In this document: piece after piece, positions 33,716-46,978 of the stretch
How positions within the stretch are numbered: position 1 is the stretch's first letter
Layout: the number at the start of each line of letters is the position of its first letter
Source: Lysobacteraceae bacterium
GTDB lineage: Bacteria > Pseudomonadota > Gammaproteobacteria > Xanthomonadales > Xanthomonadaceae
Assembly: GCA_028868545.1 (NCBI GenBank)
Contig: JAGWUF010000003.1
Span: forward strand, 1-64,000
Direction: 5' to 3'
DNA: 64,000 bases
Made by a program: the position numbers and the translations under genes
The notes under the pieces: model-generated
Seen by the model: only the letters and a program-made list of their open reading frames with translations
Database searches by the model: none
Told to the model about the DNA's origin: nothing

Positions 33716-33752
33716 GGCGTCACCCTCTTGAATGCGCATTCATCATGCGCAT
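33708..33752. promoter_or_regulatory. triple ATGCGCAT palindrome, likely CcdAB operator
   Basis: ATGCGCAT occurs at 33708-33715, 33732-33739 and 33745-33752. The middle copy extends to a perfect 12-bp palindrome, GAATGCGCATTC (33730-33741). The first copy contains the ccdA start codon. Short palindromes at the start of a ribbon-helix-helix antitoxin gene are the usual site of conditional cooperative repression. Confidence 0.75.
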
Positions 33753-33779
33753 TGCATTCCCTCCCGTCAAGCGCTCCGC

Positions 33780-33785
33780 TAAAAT
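33780..33785 (+). promoter_or_regulatory. probable -10 element of ppa
   Basis: TAAAAT at 33780-33785 lies 69 bases before the ppa start. A weak -35, TTCCCT (33757-33762), sits 17 bases upstream. The promoter would begin only a few bases from the third ATGCGCAT operator box of the divergent ccdA gene. Confidence 0.4.
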
Positions 33786-33854
33786 GTGCGGCTCCCCCCC
33801 ACTCATTCACCGTCGCGCCCAACCGGGTGCGGCCCGCACGTCGGAGCTATCACC

Positions 33855-34403
33855 ATGGGCCTGGACCTCGTCCCCACCGGCAACAACCCGCCGGAAGAAA
33901 TCAACGTCATCATCGAAATCCCCAAGGACGCCGAGCCGGTCAAGTACGAAGTGGACAAGGCCTCGGGCGCGATCTTCGTGGACCGCATCCTGTCCACCCC
34001 GATGCGCTATCCATGCAACTACGGCTACGTGCCCTATACCGTCTGCGGCGACGGCGACCCGGCCGACGTGCTGGTGATCCTGCCGCTGCCGCTGGTGCCG
34101 GGTTCGGTGATCCGCTGCCGTCCGGTCGGTGTGCTGAAGATGAGCGACGAGGCCGGCAGCGACGAAAAAATCCTGGCCGTACCGGTGGACAAGGTGTTCG
34201 CCGGCTACAGCCACATCGACGACATCGGCAAGGTCAGCAAGCACTGGCTGCAGCGCATCGGCCATTTCTTCGAGCACTACAAGGATCTGGAAGACGGCAA
34301 GTGGGTGAAGCTGGACGGCTGGGGCGACGCCGCCGAAGCCAAGCAGATCCTGGTCGATGCGATGGCGCGCTACCACGCCAGCGACGACAAGCCGAAGTTC
34401 TGA
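33855..34403 (+). CDS. ppa: inorganic pyrophosphatase (family I)
   Basis: A 182-residue cytosolic enzyme that hydrolyses PPi to phosphate, driving biosynthetic reactions forward. Active-site segments are present: IEIPKDAEPVKYEVDK, the signature region DPADVLVI with metal-binding Asp residues, and HWLQRIGHFFEHYKDLE. Length matches bacterial family I. The ATG at 33855 starts MGLDLVPTG. Divergent from ccdAB. Its presence alongside hppA and PPi-phosphofructokinase means three enzymes in this window compete for PPi. Confidence 0.95.
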   Translation: MGLDLVPTGNNPPEEINVIIEIPKDAEPVKYEVDKASGAIFVDRILSTPMRYPCNYGYVPYTVCGDGDPADVLVILPLPLVPGSVIRCRPVGVLKMSDEAGSDEKILAVPVDKVFAGYSHIDDIGKVSKHWLQRIGHFFEHYKDLEDGKWVKLDGWGDAAEAKQILVDAMARYHASDDKPKF

Positions 34404-34411
34404 AGCACCTG

Positions 34412-34440
34412 CGGGCACCCTGCAACAGACAGGGTGCCCG
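34412..34440. terminator. strong hairpin between ppa and the DUF4136 gene
   Basis: CGGGCACCCTG (34412-34422), a 7-base loop and CAGGGTGCCCG (34430-34440) form a perfect 11-bp stem 9 bases after the ppa stop and 12 bases from the end of the convergent gene. A T-run is missing, so it may stop transcription with help or protect the 3' end. Confidence 0.6.
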
Positions 34441-34451
34441 TCATGCGGGAG

Positions 34452-35033
34452 TCACTGCCCGGCGCGGTGCGGGTATTTCGCGAAGATCGCCGCGATGGCC
34501 TGATCGATGTCGACCATTTTCTGTTCCGGCTTGCGCTTGCTGACCTCACGCGCGCTGGCCGAGCCGGTCCACACCATGCGGTTGCGCTGGCCATCCACCA
34601 GATCCACAGTCAAGGTGCCCTCGCGGTAGCGGCTGACCTGGGTTTCGTCGTACCAGATCGGCACCGCCACATAGGCACGATGACGGTAGCTGTAGAAGAA
34701 ATCGACGTCGCTGCGTGGCACGCTCCAGACAGCGGTCTTGTCCTCCACCACGCCCTGGAAATTCACCAGCAGATCCGCACCCTTGTCCACGTACTGGTAG
34801 CCGCGGGCCGCCATTTCGCGTTGCACGTCGGTGCGGATGCGCTCGGAAATCCAGCTGGAATAGCCAGACTGCTCCATCGCGATCGGCTGGTAGAACCCCC
34901 AGGTCCGGTACTGGCCGAAACTTGCTGCCGGGTCATGGTCGGTGCGCACGGCCGGGCCGGTCGCACAGGCACTCAAGGCCAAGGTGAGCGCCAGCAGGCT
35001 GCCGGTAGCAAGCGTGCGGAATGAAGGCAACAT
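34452..35033 (-). CDS. DUF4136 family lipoprotein
   Basis: A 193-residue lipoprotein: signal peptide with lipobox LSAC (Cys about residue 22), then the DUF4136 domain. Recognisable parts are FGQYRTWGFYQP near the mature start, IRTDVQREMAARGYQYVDKGADLLVNF (by ends), and GTLTVDLVDGQRNRMVWTGSA. The family is widespread in envelopes of Gram-negative bacteria and has no settled role. The ATG at 35033 starts the signal peptide. It is probably monocistronic, convergent with ppa and downstream of the atp operon terminator. Confidence 0.88.
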   Translation of the reverse strand: MLPSFRTLATGSLLALTLALSACATGPAVRTDHDPAASFGQYRTWGFYQPIAMEQSGYSSWISERIRTDVQREMAARGYQYVDKGADLLVNFQGVVEDKTAVWSVPRSDVDFFYSYRHRAYVAVPIWYDETQVSRYREGTLTVDLVDGQRNRMVWTGSASAREVSKRKPEQKMVDIDQAIAAIFAKYPHRAGQ

Positions 35034-35111
35034 TGTGGGCTCCCGTCCGGTGATTGACCGCATCATCGCACCGGCAAGGATACGCAAGCTGAACGTTTCC
35101 GCCACCGCATG

Positions 35112-35143
35112 AAAAGCACAAGCCCCGCGCGTGGCGGGGCTTG
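35112..35143 (-). terminator. rho-independent terminator of the atp operon
   Basis: CAAGCCCCGC (35119-35128), a 5-base loop and GCGGGGCTTG (35134-35143) form a perfect 10-bp stem. On the minus strand it is followed by TGCTTTTC. It lies 27 bases after the atpC stop. Confidence 0.88.
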
Positions 35144-35169
35144 CGTGTCCAGCGAAGGTACCTTGTCGG

Positions 35170-35595
35170 TCAGTGCTTGAGGTTCTTGCGCAGGCGCTCC
35201 AAGGCTTGCAGCTGGGCGGTGACTTCGGCCAGACGCTGCTGGGCTTCGGCGATTTCCATCGCCTCGCCACGCCGCGCCAGGATGCGCTCGGCCTCTTCCT
35301 TGGCCGCACGCACCGCCGCCTCGTCGATTTCATCGGCGCGGATCGCGGTATCGGCCAGCACCGTGACCACGGTGGGCTGCACTTCCAGGATCCCGCCACC
35401 GATGGCGAAGTCCAGCTTTTCGCCACCCGCGAGGGTGACCACGACCTTGCCCGGCTTCAGGCGGGTGATCAGCGGGGCGTGGCGGGGCGCGATGCCCAGC
35501 TCGCCCAGCTCGCCGGTGGCAACCACGAGCTCGGCCTCGCCATGGAAGATCTCGGCCTCGGCGCTGACGATGTCGCAACGGATGGTGGCTGCCAT
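35170..35595 (-). CDS. atpC: ATP synthase F1 epsilon subunit
   Basis: A 141-residue central-stalk subunit that couples rotation and can inhibit ATP hydrolysis. The N-terminal beta-sandwich ([21 protein letters not shown], given by ends; [19 protein letters not shown]) is followed by the two-helix C-terminal domain (about 90-138). Last gene of the atp operon, 9 bases after atpD, and followed by a clear terminator. Confidence 0.96.
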   Translation of the reverse strand: MAATIRCDIVSAEAEIFHGEAELVVATGELGELGIAPRHAPLITRLKPGKVVVTLAGGEKLDFAIGGGILEVQPTVVTVLADTAIRADEIDEAAVRAAKEEAERILARRGEAMEIAEAQQRLAEVTAQLQALERLRKNLKH

Positions 35596-35604
35596 GACGA
35601 CTCC

Positions 35605-37916
<2,312 letters not shown>

Positions 37917-37962
37917 CTTCTTTTCCCGTTGAGCGAGGCAAAGCCCGCTTCCCGATCATCCT

Positions 37963-38018
37963 GTAGAGCGAAGCTTGCTCCGCTGCTTTTGCGTGAAGCG
38001 GAGCAAGCTCCGCTCTAC
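37963..38018. repeat. GTAG-type REP doublet inside the atp operon
   Basis: Two 22-base REP units face each other: GTAGAGCGAAGCTTGCTCCG+CT at 37963-37984 and the inverse, ending in CTAC, at 37997-38018, with a 12-base spacer. They differ at one base. Each unit is itself a hairpin (AGCGGAGC, two bases, GCTCCGCT). Units that begin GTAG are the REP class found in Stenotrophomonas and Xanthomonas and are mobilised by REP-associated tyrosine transposases. Here they sit between atpA and atpG in the mRNA. Confidence 0.88.
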
Positions 38019-38031
38019 GGCAACGACTGCC

Positions 38032-39582
<1,551 letters not shown>

Positions 39583-39642
39583 CTTGGTTTCCTTGGTGCC
39601 AGCGTTGCCGCCGGCCGGATTCAATTGAAAATTACGAACGAA

Positions 39643-40170
39643 TTAGTGCGACAGTGCCGCTTGCAGGCGCGCCAGCTTGCCCTTCAGCGAGCCGTCGATG
39701 ACGACATCGCCGGCATCGATGATGGCGCCGCCGATAAGCGCGGCATCCACGGCGGTCTCCACTTCGACCTCGCGACCGAAGCGGCGCTTCAGTGCGGCCT
39801 TGATCGTGTCCAGCTCGGCCGTCGGCAGCACCACTGCCGAAGTCACCCGGGCCTTGACCGTGCGCTCGGCTTCAAACCGCAGTTCGTCGAACAGCCCGGC
39901 GATTTCCGGCAGCAGGGCCAGGCGACGGTTGTCGAACAGCAGCGCCAGGAACTCTGCGAACGTCTCGCTGGCGGCATCCGGCGCCAGCAGGGTGACCGTG
40001 TCGACACGGGTCAGCCTGGGGTTGCCAAGCAGGCCTGCGACCTGCGGATCGGCGGCCATCCGGGCGGCAAACGCCAGCGCGTTCGACCACGTCGGCAAAG
40101 CACTGGTCTCGCGCGCAATTGCAAATGCGGCGCGGGCGTAGGGACGGGCAAGGGTCAGGGCTTGGCTCAC
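39643..40170 (-). CDS. atpH: ATP synthase F1 delta subunit
   Basis: A 175-residue stator subunit that links F1 to the b dimer. The N-terminal helical bundle starts TLARPYARAAFAIARETSALP (by ends); the C-terminal domain has ARVTSAVVLPTAELDTIKAAL and IDGSLKGKLARL. The initiation codon is GTG at 40170 with GAGG about 9 bases upstream. Ten bases separate it from atpF. Confidence 0.95.
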   Translation of the reverse strand: MSQALTLARPYARAAFAIARETSALPTWSNALAFAARMAADPQVAGLLGNPRLTRVDTVTLLAPDAASETFAEFLALLFDNRRLALLPEIAGLFDELRFEAERTVKARVTSAVVLPTAELDTIKAALKRRFGREVEVETAVDAALIGGAIIDAGDVVIDGSLKGKLARLQAALSH

Positions 40171-40180
40171 GGCAAAGTCC

Positions 40181-40651
40181 TCAGAGCTGGGCCGCCAGAT
40201 CGTCGATCAGCGCCTTGTGGGCGTTGGCATCGATCTCGCGCTTGAGCAGCTTCTCGGCACCGGACACGGCCAGCGCGGACACCTGCTTGCGCAGGTCTTC
40301 CTTGGCCCGGTTGGCGGCCGCATCGATCTCGGCCTCGGCCAGCGCCTTCTGGCGGCTGCCCTCGGCAACCGCGTCGGCCTTGGCCGCGTCGATCAGCTGG
40401 TTGGCGCGCTGGTGGGCCTGCTCGATGATCTCGTTGGCCTTGGCGCGGGCCGCTTTCAATTCATCGTTGACCTTGTCCTGCGCCTGCGCCAGGTTCTTCT
40501 GCGCGTTGTCGGCGGCGGCCAGGCCTTCGGCGATTTTCTGCTGACGTTCTTCGATCGCCTGCATCAGCGGCGGCCAGATGAACTTGACGGTGAACCAGAT
40601 GAGGATCGCGAAGCTGATCATCTGGCCCAGCAGGGTGATATTCGGATTCAT
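40181..40651 (-). CDS. atpF: ATP synthase Fo b subunit
   Basis: A 156-residue stator stalk. One N-terminal membrane helix ([20 protein letters not shown], 20 residues) is followed by a long charged helix with [18 protein letters not shown], typical of b dimers. A short C-terminal region binds delta. It follows atpE after about 130 bases. Confidence 0.95.
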   Translation of the reverse strand: MNPNITLLGQMISFAILIWFTVKFIWPPLMQAIEERQQKIAEGLAAADNAQKNLAQAQDKVNDELKAARAKANEIIEQAHQRANQLIDAAKADAVAEGSRQKALAEAEIDAAANRAKEDLRKQVSALAVSGAEKLLKREIDANAHKALIDDLAAQL

Positions 40652-40780
40652 GTCATGACCTGCGGATTGAACGAGCCCGTCGCAACGTGCTCTTCAAAGG
40701 CTGCGCCACGGCGACATGCCGCGGCGCCTTGTTGCCACTGCCGACGGCCTGCGCCGCGCGGCAGCGTTGAAGCTGCGCGA

Positions 40781-42398
<1,618 letters not shown>

Positions 42399-42472
42399 TT
42401 ATTCCCAACAAAATCAGCCGGTTCCGGCCTGTTATCGCAGAAATGGCGGAAACCACCCCGCGAAGCCGGCGA

Positions 42473-42502
42473 ATTATAGCAGGGGCCATTTACTGCGGGC
42501 AA
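42473..42502 (-). promoter_or_regulatory. sigma70 promoter of the atp operon
   Basis: On the minus strand, -35 TTGCCC (42497-42502), an 18-base spacer and a perfect -10 TATAAT (42473-42478). It lies about 80 bases upstream of atpI and would drive all nine atp genes. Confidence 0.8.
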
Positions 42503-42602
42503 CCGCCATCCGTTGCCAAAATCTGCGGAACTCTTCCGGTTTTCGCCTGTCCCATCTGCTGCGTGGCCGTCCCTTCCTCGTCCGATTCCCGGCGATCACG
42601 CT

Positions 42603-42633
42603 GAAGCCCCGACCCATCCCCGGCCGGGGCTTC
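42603..42633. terminator. hairpin downstream of lpdA
   Basis: GAAGCCCCG (42603-42611), a 13-base loop and CGGGGCTTC (42625-42633) form a 9-bp stem about 35 bases past the lpdA stop. The T-run is on the plus-strand side (CCCTTTT), the wrong side for lpdA, so as an lpdA terminator it is imperfect. Apart from this hairpin, 42503-42669 shows nothing definite. Confidence 0.45.
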
Positions 42634-42669
42634 CCTTTTGGACGGTCGCCATTGCAAAGCAAGCGCGAC

Positions 42670-44427
42670 CTATCTTTTTTTCGGGATGTACAGGTCGGTG
42701 ATGCTGCCGTCGTAGACCTCGGCCGCCATGCCCACCGATTCGCCCAGCGTGGGGTGCGGGTGGATGGTGTGGCCGATGTCGTGCACTTCGCAGCCCATCT
42801 CGATGGCCAGCGCGATTTCCGAAATCAGCTCGCCGGCATGCACCCCCACGATCCCGCCGCCGATCACGCGGTGGGTGTCTTCGTCGAACAGCAACTTGGT
42901 GAAGCCTTCGGTGCGCGACAGCCCGATCGCGCGGCCCGACGCCGCCCACGGGAACTTGCCGACGCCGACCTTCAGCCCCTTGGCCTTCGCCTCGGTTTCG
43001 GTGACGCCGACCCAGGCGATTTCCGGATCGGTGTAGGCCACCGACGGGATCACGCGGGCGACCCATTCCTTCTTCTCGCCCGCCGCGACTTCCGCCGCCA
43101 GCTTGCCCTCGTGGGTGGCCTTGTGCGCCAGCATCGGCTGGCCGACCAGGTCGCCGATGGCGAAGATGTGCGGCACGTTGGTGCGCATCTGCACATCCAC
43201 CGGAATCAGCCCGCGCTCGCCGACGCGCACGCCAGCCTTGTCGGCATCGAGCTTGCCACCGTTGGCGCTGCGGCCCACCGCCACCAGCACGCGGTCGTAC
43301 AGCTTGCCGTCGGGGATGGACTCGCCCTCGAACGTGCAGGCGATGCCGTTCTTTTGCGCCTTGGCTTCGACCACCTTGGTCTTGAGGTGGATGGCGACGC
43401 CCTGCTTTTTCAGGCGTTCGGACAGCGGCTTGACCAGATCGGCGTCGGCGCCGGGGATCAGCTGCGGCATGAACTCGACCACGGTCACTTCCGCACCCAG
43501 TGCGCGGTAGACCGTGGCCATCTCCAGCCCGATGATGCCGCCGCCGACGACCAGCAGCTTTTTCGGCACCTCGGCGAGGTCGAGCGCGTCGGTGGAGTCC
43601 ATGATCCGCGCGTCGCCCCACGGGAACGACGGCAGCTTCACCGGCTGGCTTCCCGCGGCGATGATGCATTGGGCGAAGCGCAGCAGCTGCGTCTTGCCGT
43701 CGGCATCGACGATTTCCAGCTCGTTGGCGGAGACGAACTTCGCCACGCCCTGCAGCGTGCGCACCTTGCGCTGCTTGGCCATGCCGGCCAGCCCCTTGGT
43801 GAGCTGGCCGACCACCTTGTCCTTGTACGCGCGCAGCTTGTCGATGCTGATCTTGGGCTTGCCGAAATCCACGCCGTAGTCGCCGGCATGGGCGGCCTGC
43901 TCGATCACGTCGGCGGCGTGCAGCAGCGCCTTCGACGGAATGCAGCCGACGTTGAGGCAGACGCCGCCCAAGCTGGCGTAGCGCTCGATGAGCACGGTAT
44001 CGAGGCCGAGATCGGCGCTGCGGAACGCGGCGGTATAGCCGCCGGGACCGGCACCGATCACCACCATCGCGCATTCGATGTCGGCCTTGCGGCCGGAGGA
44101 TGCGGCGGCCTGCGGTGCGGGCACGCTCTCACTCCCCCCGGGAGAGGGTTGGGGTGAGGGTTCGGCGGCACGTGGAGCCTCCGTCTTCGCCGCGCTGTCG
44201 ATGACCGCGATCACGCTGCCTTCCGACACCGTATCGCCCAGCTTCACCTTCAGCGCCTTGATCACGCCGGCGGCGACCGCCGGCACTTCCATGGTCGCCT
44301 TGTCGGACTCCAGCGTCACCAGGCCCTGGTCTTTCGCGACCGTATCGCCCACCGCCACCAGCAGCTCGATCACCGGCACATCGCCGTGGCCGCCGATGTC
44401 GGGCACCTTCGATTCGATATCCGCCAT
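42670..44427 (-). CDS. lpdA: dihydrolipoyl dehydrogenase (E3) with N-terminal lipoyl domain
   Basis: A 585-residue flavoprotein that reoxidises dihydrolipoamide with NAD+. Residues 1-80 are a lipoyl domain with ESDKATMEVP, where Lys carries lipoate. A linker follows, then the FAD domain (GAGPGGYTAA), the redox disulfide GGVCLNVGCIPSK, the NAD domain (VVGGGIIGLEMATVYRALG) and the catalytic HPHPTLGE near the C-terminus. A built-in lipoyl domain is known in some proteobacterial and Neisseria E3 proteins. The linker at about residues 89-102 is encoded by a dispersed repeat. It lies 11 bases after aceF. Confidence 0.95.
   Translation of the reverse strand: MADIESKVPDIGGHGDVPVIELLVAVGDTVAKDQGLVTLESDKATMEVPAVAAGVIKALKVKLGDTVSEGSVIAVIDSAAKTEAPRAAEPSPQPSPGGSESVPAPQAAASSGRKADIECAMVVIGAGPGGYTAAFRSADLGLDTVLIERYASLGGVCLNVGCIPSKALLHAADVIEQAAHAGDYGVDFGKPKISIDKLRAYKDKVVGQLTKGLAGMAKQRKVRTLQGVAKFVSANELEIVDADGKTQLLRFAQCIIAAGSQPVKLPSFPWGDARIMDSTDALDLAEVPKKLLVVGGGIIGLEMATVYRALGAEVTVVEFMPQLIPGADADLVKPLSERLKKQGVAIHLKTKVVEAKAQKNGIACTFEGESIPDGKLYDRVLVAVGRSANGGKLDADKAGVRVGERGLIPVDVQMRTNVPHIFAIGDLVGQPMLAHKATHEGKLAAEVAAGEKKEWVARVIPSVAYTDPEIAWVGVTETEAKAKGLKVGVGKFPWAASGRAIGLSRTEGFTKLLFDEDTHRVIGGGIVGVHAGELISEIALAIEMGCEVHDIGHTIHPHPTLGESVGMAAEVYDGSITDLYIPKKR
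44124..44162. repeat. dispersed G/C-tract repeat in frame within lpdA
   Basis: The minus strand reads CCCTCACCCCAACCCTCTCC followed by a CGGGGGGAG segment, a sequence I recognise as a dispersed, usually intergenic repeat of many proteobacterial genomes. It encodes EPSPQPSPGGSES in the flexible linker after the lipoyl domain. The two sides can form a CTCTCCC/GGGGGAG hairpin. Confidence 0.75.
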
Positions 44428-44438
44428 GTCCGTCTCCT

Positions 44439-45854
44439 TCAGAGCATGGCCCGACGCAGGTCGGCCAGCAGCTGTCCCAGATAGGTGGTGAAGCGGGCGG
44501 CGGCCGCGCCGTCGATCACCCGGTGGTCGTAGCTCAGCGACAGCGGCAGCATCAGCCGCGGCTTGAACTTTTCGCCGTTCCAGACCGGCTTCGTTTCCGA
44601 CTTGGACACGCCGAGGATGGCCACTTCCGGCGCATTGATGATCGGCGTGAACGCGGTGCCGCCGATCCCGCCCAGCGAGCTGATGGTGAAGCAGCCGCCC
44701 TGCATCTGCTCGGGCTTGAGCTTGCCGTCGCGCGCCAGTGCGGCCAGCTCGCCCATTTCCCTGGCGATCTGGGCGACGCCCTTCTGGTCGGCATCGCGCA
44801 GCACCGGCACCACCAGGCCGTTCGGGGTGTCGGCGGCGAAGCCGATGTGGAAATACTGCTTGAGGACGAGGTTGTCGCCGTCCAGCGAGGCGTTGAAAGT
44901 CGGGAACCTCGAAAGCGCCGCCACGCAGGCCTTGATCAGGAAGGCGAGCATGGTCAGCTTGCCGGCCTTGCCGGCGGCGATGGCCTTGGCGTTCTCCTCG
45001 TTGAGGGCAACGCGCAGCGCTTCCAGCTCGGTGATGTCGGCATCGTCGTGCTGGGTGACGTGCGGGATCATCGCCCAGTTGCGCGCGAGGTTGGCGCCGG
45101 AAATCTTCTGGATGCGCGACAGCGGCTTGGTTTCGATGGCGCCGAACTTGGCGAAGTCCACCTTCGGCCACGCAATCAGGTTGAGCCCGCTGCCACCGGC
45201 AGCAGCCGTCGGCGCGGCGATGCCGCCGGCCAGCGCCGCCTTGACGAACTTCTGCACGTCCTCCCTGGAGATGCGGCCGCCGCGCTCGCTGCCGCCAACC
45301 TGCGCAAGATCCACGCCCAGCTCGCGCGCGAACAGGCGCACCGCCGGGCTGGCGTAGGGCACCTTGGCCGGCAGCACTGCGTCGGCCTCGAAGCGCATCG
45401 GCGGGATGCCGGGCTGCCCGGGTTCGGCCACCGGCGCCAATGCCGGCACCGGCGCGCCGCTTTCGACGGCTACCGGTGCAGGCACTTTGGCCGCTTCTGT
45501 CTTGATGGGAGCGGGCAGTGGTGCGGGTGGCGTCGCTGCCCCCTCACCCGCTGCGCTGCGCGCAGCGACCTCTCCCACGAGGGGAGAGGTAGAGGCTGGC
45601 GCAGGCACGGCATCGCCAACTTCGATGATCGCCACCAGCGCACCCTCGGAGACGGCGTCGCCCAGCTTCACCTTGACCTCCTTGACCACGCCGGCGAACG
45701 GCGACGGCACTTCCATGGTCGCCTTGTCGGATTCCAGCGTGACCAGGCCCTGGTCCTTGGCCACGGTGTCGCCGGGCTTGACCAGCAATTCGATCACCGG
45801 CACATCACCGTGCCCGCCGATGTCGGGGACGCGCGCTTCCTTCAGTTCGGCCAT
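44439..45854 (-). CDS. aceF: pyruvate dehydrogenase E2 (dihydrolipoyllysine acetyltransferase)
   Basis: A 471-residue core subunit. One lipoyl domain (about 1-80, LESDKATMEVPSPFAG) is followed by an Ala/Pro linker and the peripheral subunit-binding domain (YASPAVRLFARELGVDLAQV, 20 residues; GGRISREDVQKFV). The catalytic acyltransferase domain ends in LSYDHRVIDGAAAARF, whose His and Asp are catalytic. The E1 gene is not adjacent. The linker contains an in-frame dispersed repeat. The ATG at 45854 gives MAELKEARVPDIGGHG. Confidence 0.95.
   Translation of the reverse strand: MAELKEARVPDIGGHGDVPVIELLVKPGDTVAKDQGLVTLESDKATMEVPSPFAGVVKEVKVKLGDAVSEGALVAIIEVGDAVPAPASTSPLVGEVAARSAAGEGAATPPAPLPAPIKTEAAKVPAPVAVESGAPVPALAPVAEPGQPGIPPMRFEADAVLPAKVPYASPAVRLFARELGVDLAQVGGSERGGRISREDVQKFVKAALAGGIAAPTAAAGGSGLNLIAWPKVDFAKFGAIETKPLSRIQKISGANLARNWAMIPHVTQHDDADITELEALRVALNEENAKAIAAGKAGKLTMLAFLIKACVAALSRFPTFNASLDGDNLVLKQYFHIGFAADTPNGLVVPVLRDADQKGVAQIAREMGELAALARDGKLKPEQMQGGCFTISSLGGIGGTAFTPIINAPEVAILGVSKSETKPVWNGEKFKPRLMLPLSLSYDHRVIDGAAAARFTTYLGQLLADLRRAML
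45538..45592. repeat. dispersed palindromic repeat in frame within aceF
   Basis: The minus strand contains CTCTCCCCTCGTGGGAGAGG, a hairpin, then GTCGCTGCGCGCAGCGCAGC, a second palindrome, and GGGTGAGGGG. I recognise this as a dispersed, normally intergenic repeat. It is read as TSPLVGEVAARSAAGEG in the linker after the E2 lipoyl domain. Confidence 0.75.
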
Positions 45855-46036
45855 GGCCGCTGCTCCTGAGCTCGGAAAACGCCATGGGAACACATCCCGA
45901 TGTCCCCCACAATCACAAAAAAGAAAGAATTCAGTTATTACCCGGGCATTTCGAATATTTTTGCAAGAACCCTCCAGTTTTTATTGTCGCAGGCCCTGAT
46001 CACCCCGTTTTACCCCAGTCATAATTGCCGCCAAAC
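45855..46036. other. AT-rich gap upstream of aceF
   Basis: This 182-base gap between two leftward genes is unusually AT-rich for the window. On the minus strand a possible promoter, TTGCAA (about 45961-45966) with GGTAATAAC downstream, may serve aceF, but the spacing is not ideal. I see no RNA gene or repeat in it. Confidence 0.4.
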
Positions 46037-46930
46037 TCAAGGGTGCTCGGCTTCCAGATGTGCCCTGCCTTTCTCGCGATGCAGCAGATACAGGCCGCTG
46101 GCGATGATGATGGCGGCCCCCAACCAGGTCACCGCATCCGGCAGAACGCCCCACAGCGCCAGATCCAGCGCCACGCCCCAAATCAGCGCCGAATATTCCA
46201 GTGGCGCAATCAGCGAAGCCTCGCCGTGCCGGAAGGCCTCGGTGATGGCGTATTGCCCCAGTGTGCCGACCACGCCGATCGCCGCCACCACACCCACATG
46301 CTCCGCGCGCAGCGGCTGCCACGCCGGCCACGCCAGGATGCCTGCACCCAGCGCCATCAAGGCCAGCAGCCACACCACCATGGCCTGGTTGGAATCGCTG
46401 CGCGCCAGCACCCGCACCGTGATCGCCGAGACCGCATACGCCAGCGCCGCGCCCAGCACGGCCACGCCCGCCCACGACAACATGCCCGCGCCGGTGGGAC
46501 GCAGCACCACCAGCACCCCCAGCAGACCGATGGCAATCGCCGTCCAGCGACGCGGACCCACTTTTTCGCCTAGAAACGGCACCGACAGCGCGGTGATCAG
46601 CAACGGGGCGACGAAGAAGATGGAATAGGCCGTGGACAGCGGCAGTCGTTTCAACGCATACACGAAGCTGGCCATCATCCCCACGCCCAACACGCCGCGC
46701 AGCAGATGCAGCGGCCAACGCACCCGCAACAGCGGCCGCCAGCCCACCGTCCACAATGCCCAGCCCAGCACCAACGGCAGCGAGGACAAGCCGCGCAGGG
46801 CCGCCACCTGGAACGGCGGGTAATGCGCCGACAGGGTTTTCAGCCCCGCATCCATCAGGGCGAACAAGGCGACGGCGGCCAGCATCAGCCAGGCGGCACG
46901 GGACGAAGACGGATGCAAATCGGCGGACAT
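46037..46930 (-). CDS. EamA/DMT family transporter
   Basis: A 297-residue inner-membrane protein with about ten helices in two EamA repeats (LMLAAVALFALMDAGLKTLS at the first helix, given at 20 residues; SIFFVAPLLITALSVPFLGEKVG closing repeat one, by ends; PLEYSALIWGVALDLALWG in repeat two). The drug/metabolite transporter family exports amino acids, purines or other small molecules; the substrate is not predictable. The ATG at 46930 precedes a short cytosolic N-terminus. Divergent from yajQ with 48 bases between. Confidence 0.87.
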   Translation of the reverse strand: MSADLHPSSSRAAWLMLAAVALFALMDAGLKTLSAHYPPFQVAALRGLSSLPLVLGWALWTVGWRPLLRVRWPLHLLRGVLGVGMMASFVYALKRLPLSTAYSIFFVAPLLITALSVPFLGEKVGPRRWTAIAIGLLGVLVVLRPTGAGMLSWAGVAVLGAALAYAVSAITVRVLARSDSNQAMVVWLLALMALGAGILAWPAWQPLRAEHVGVVAAIGVVGTLGQYAITEAFRHGEASLIAPLEYSALIWGVALDLALWGVLPDAVTWLGAAIIIASGLYLLHREKGRAHLEAEHP

Positions 46931-46978
46931 CCGGCCAGCATGCGTTACCCTGCGTGTTTCGTCACCCTGCCGATCGCC

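Noticed and set aside
37963-38018. Transcription terminator between atpA and atpG
   Set aside because: The structure has GTAG/CTAC ends and two internal hairpins typical of REP units and no T-run on the minus strand; atpG, atpD and atpC downstream have no obvious promoter of their own.
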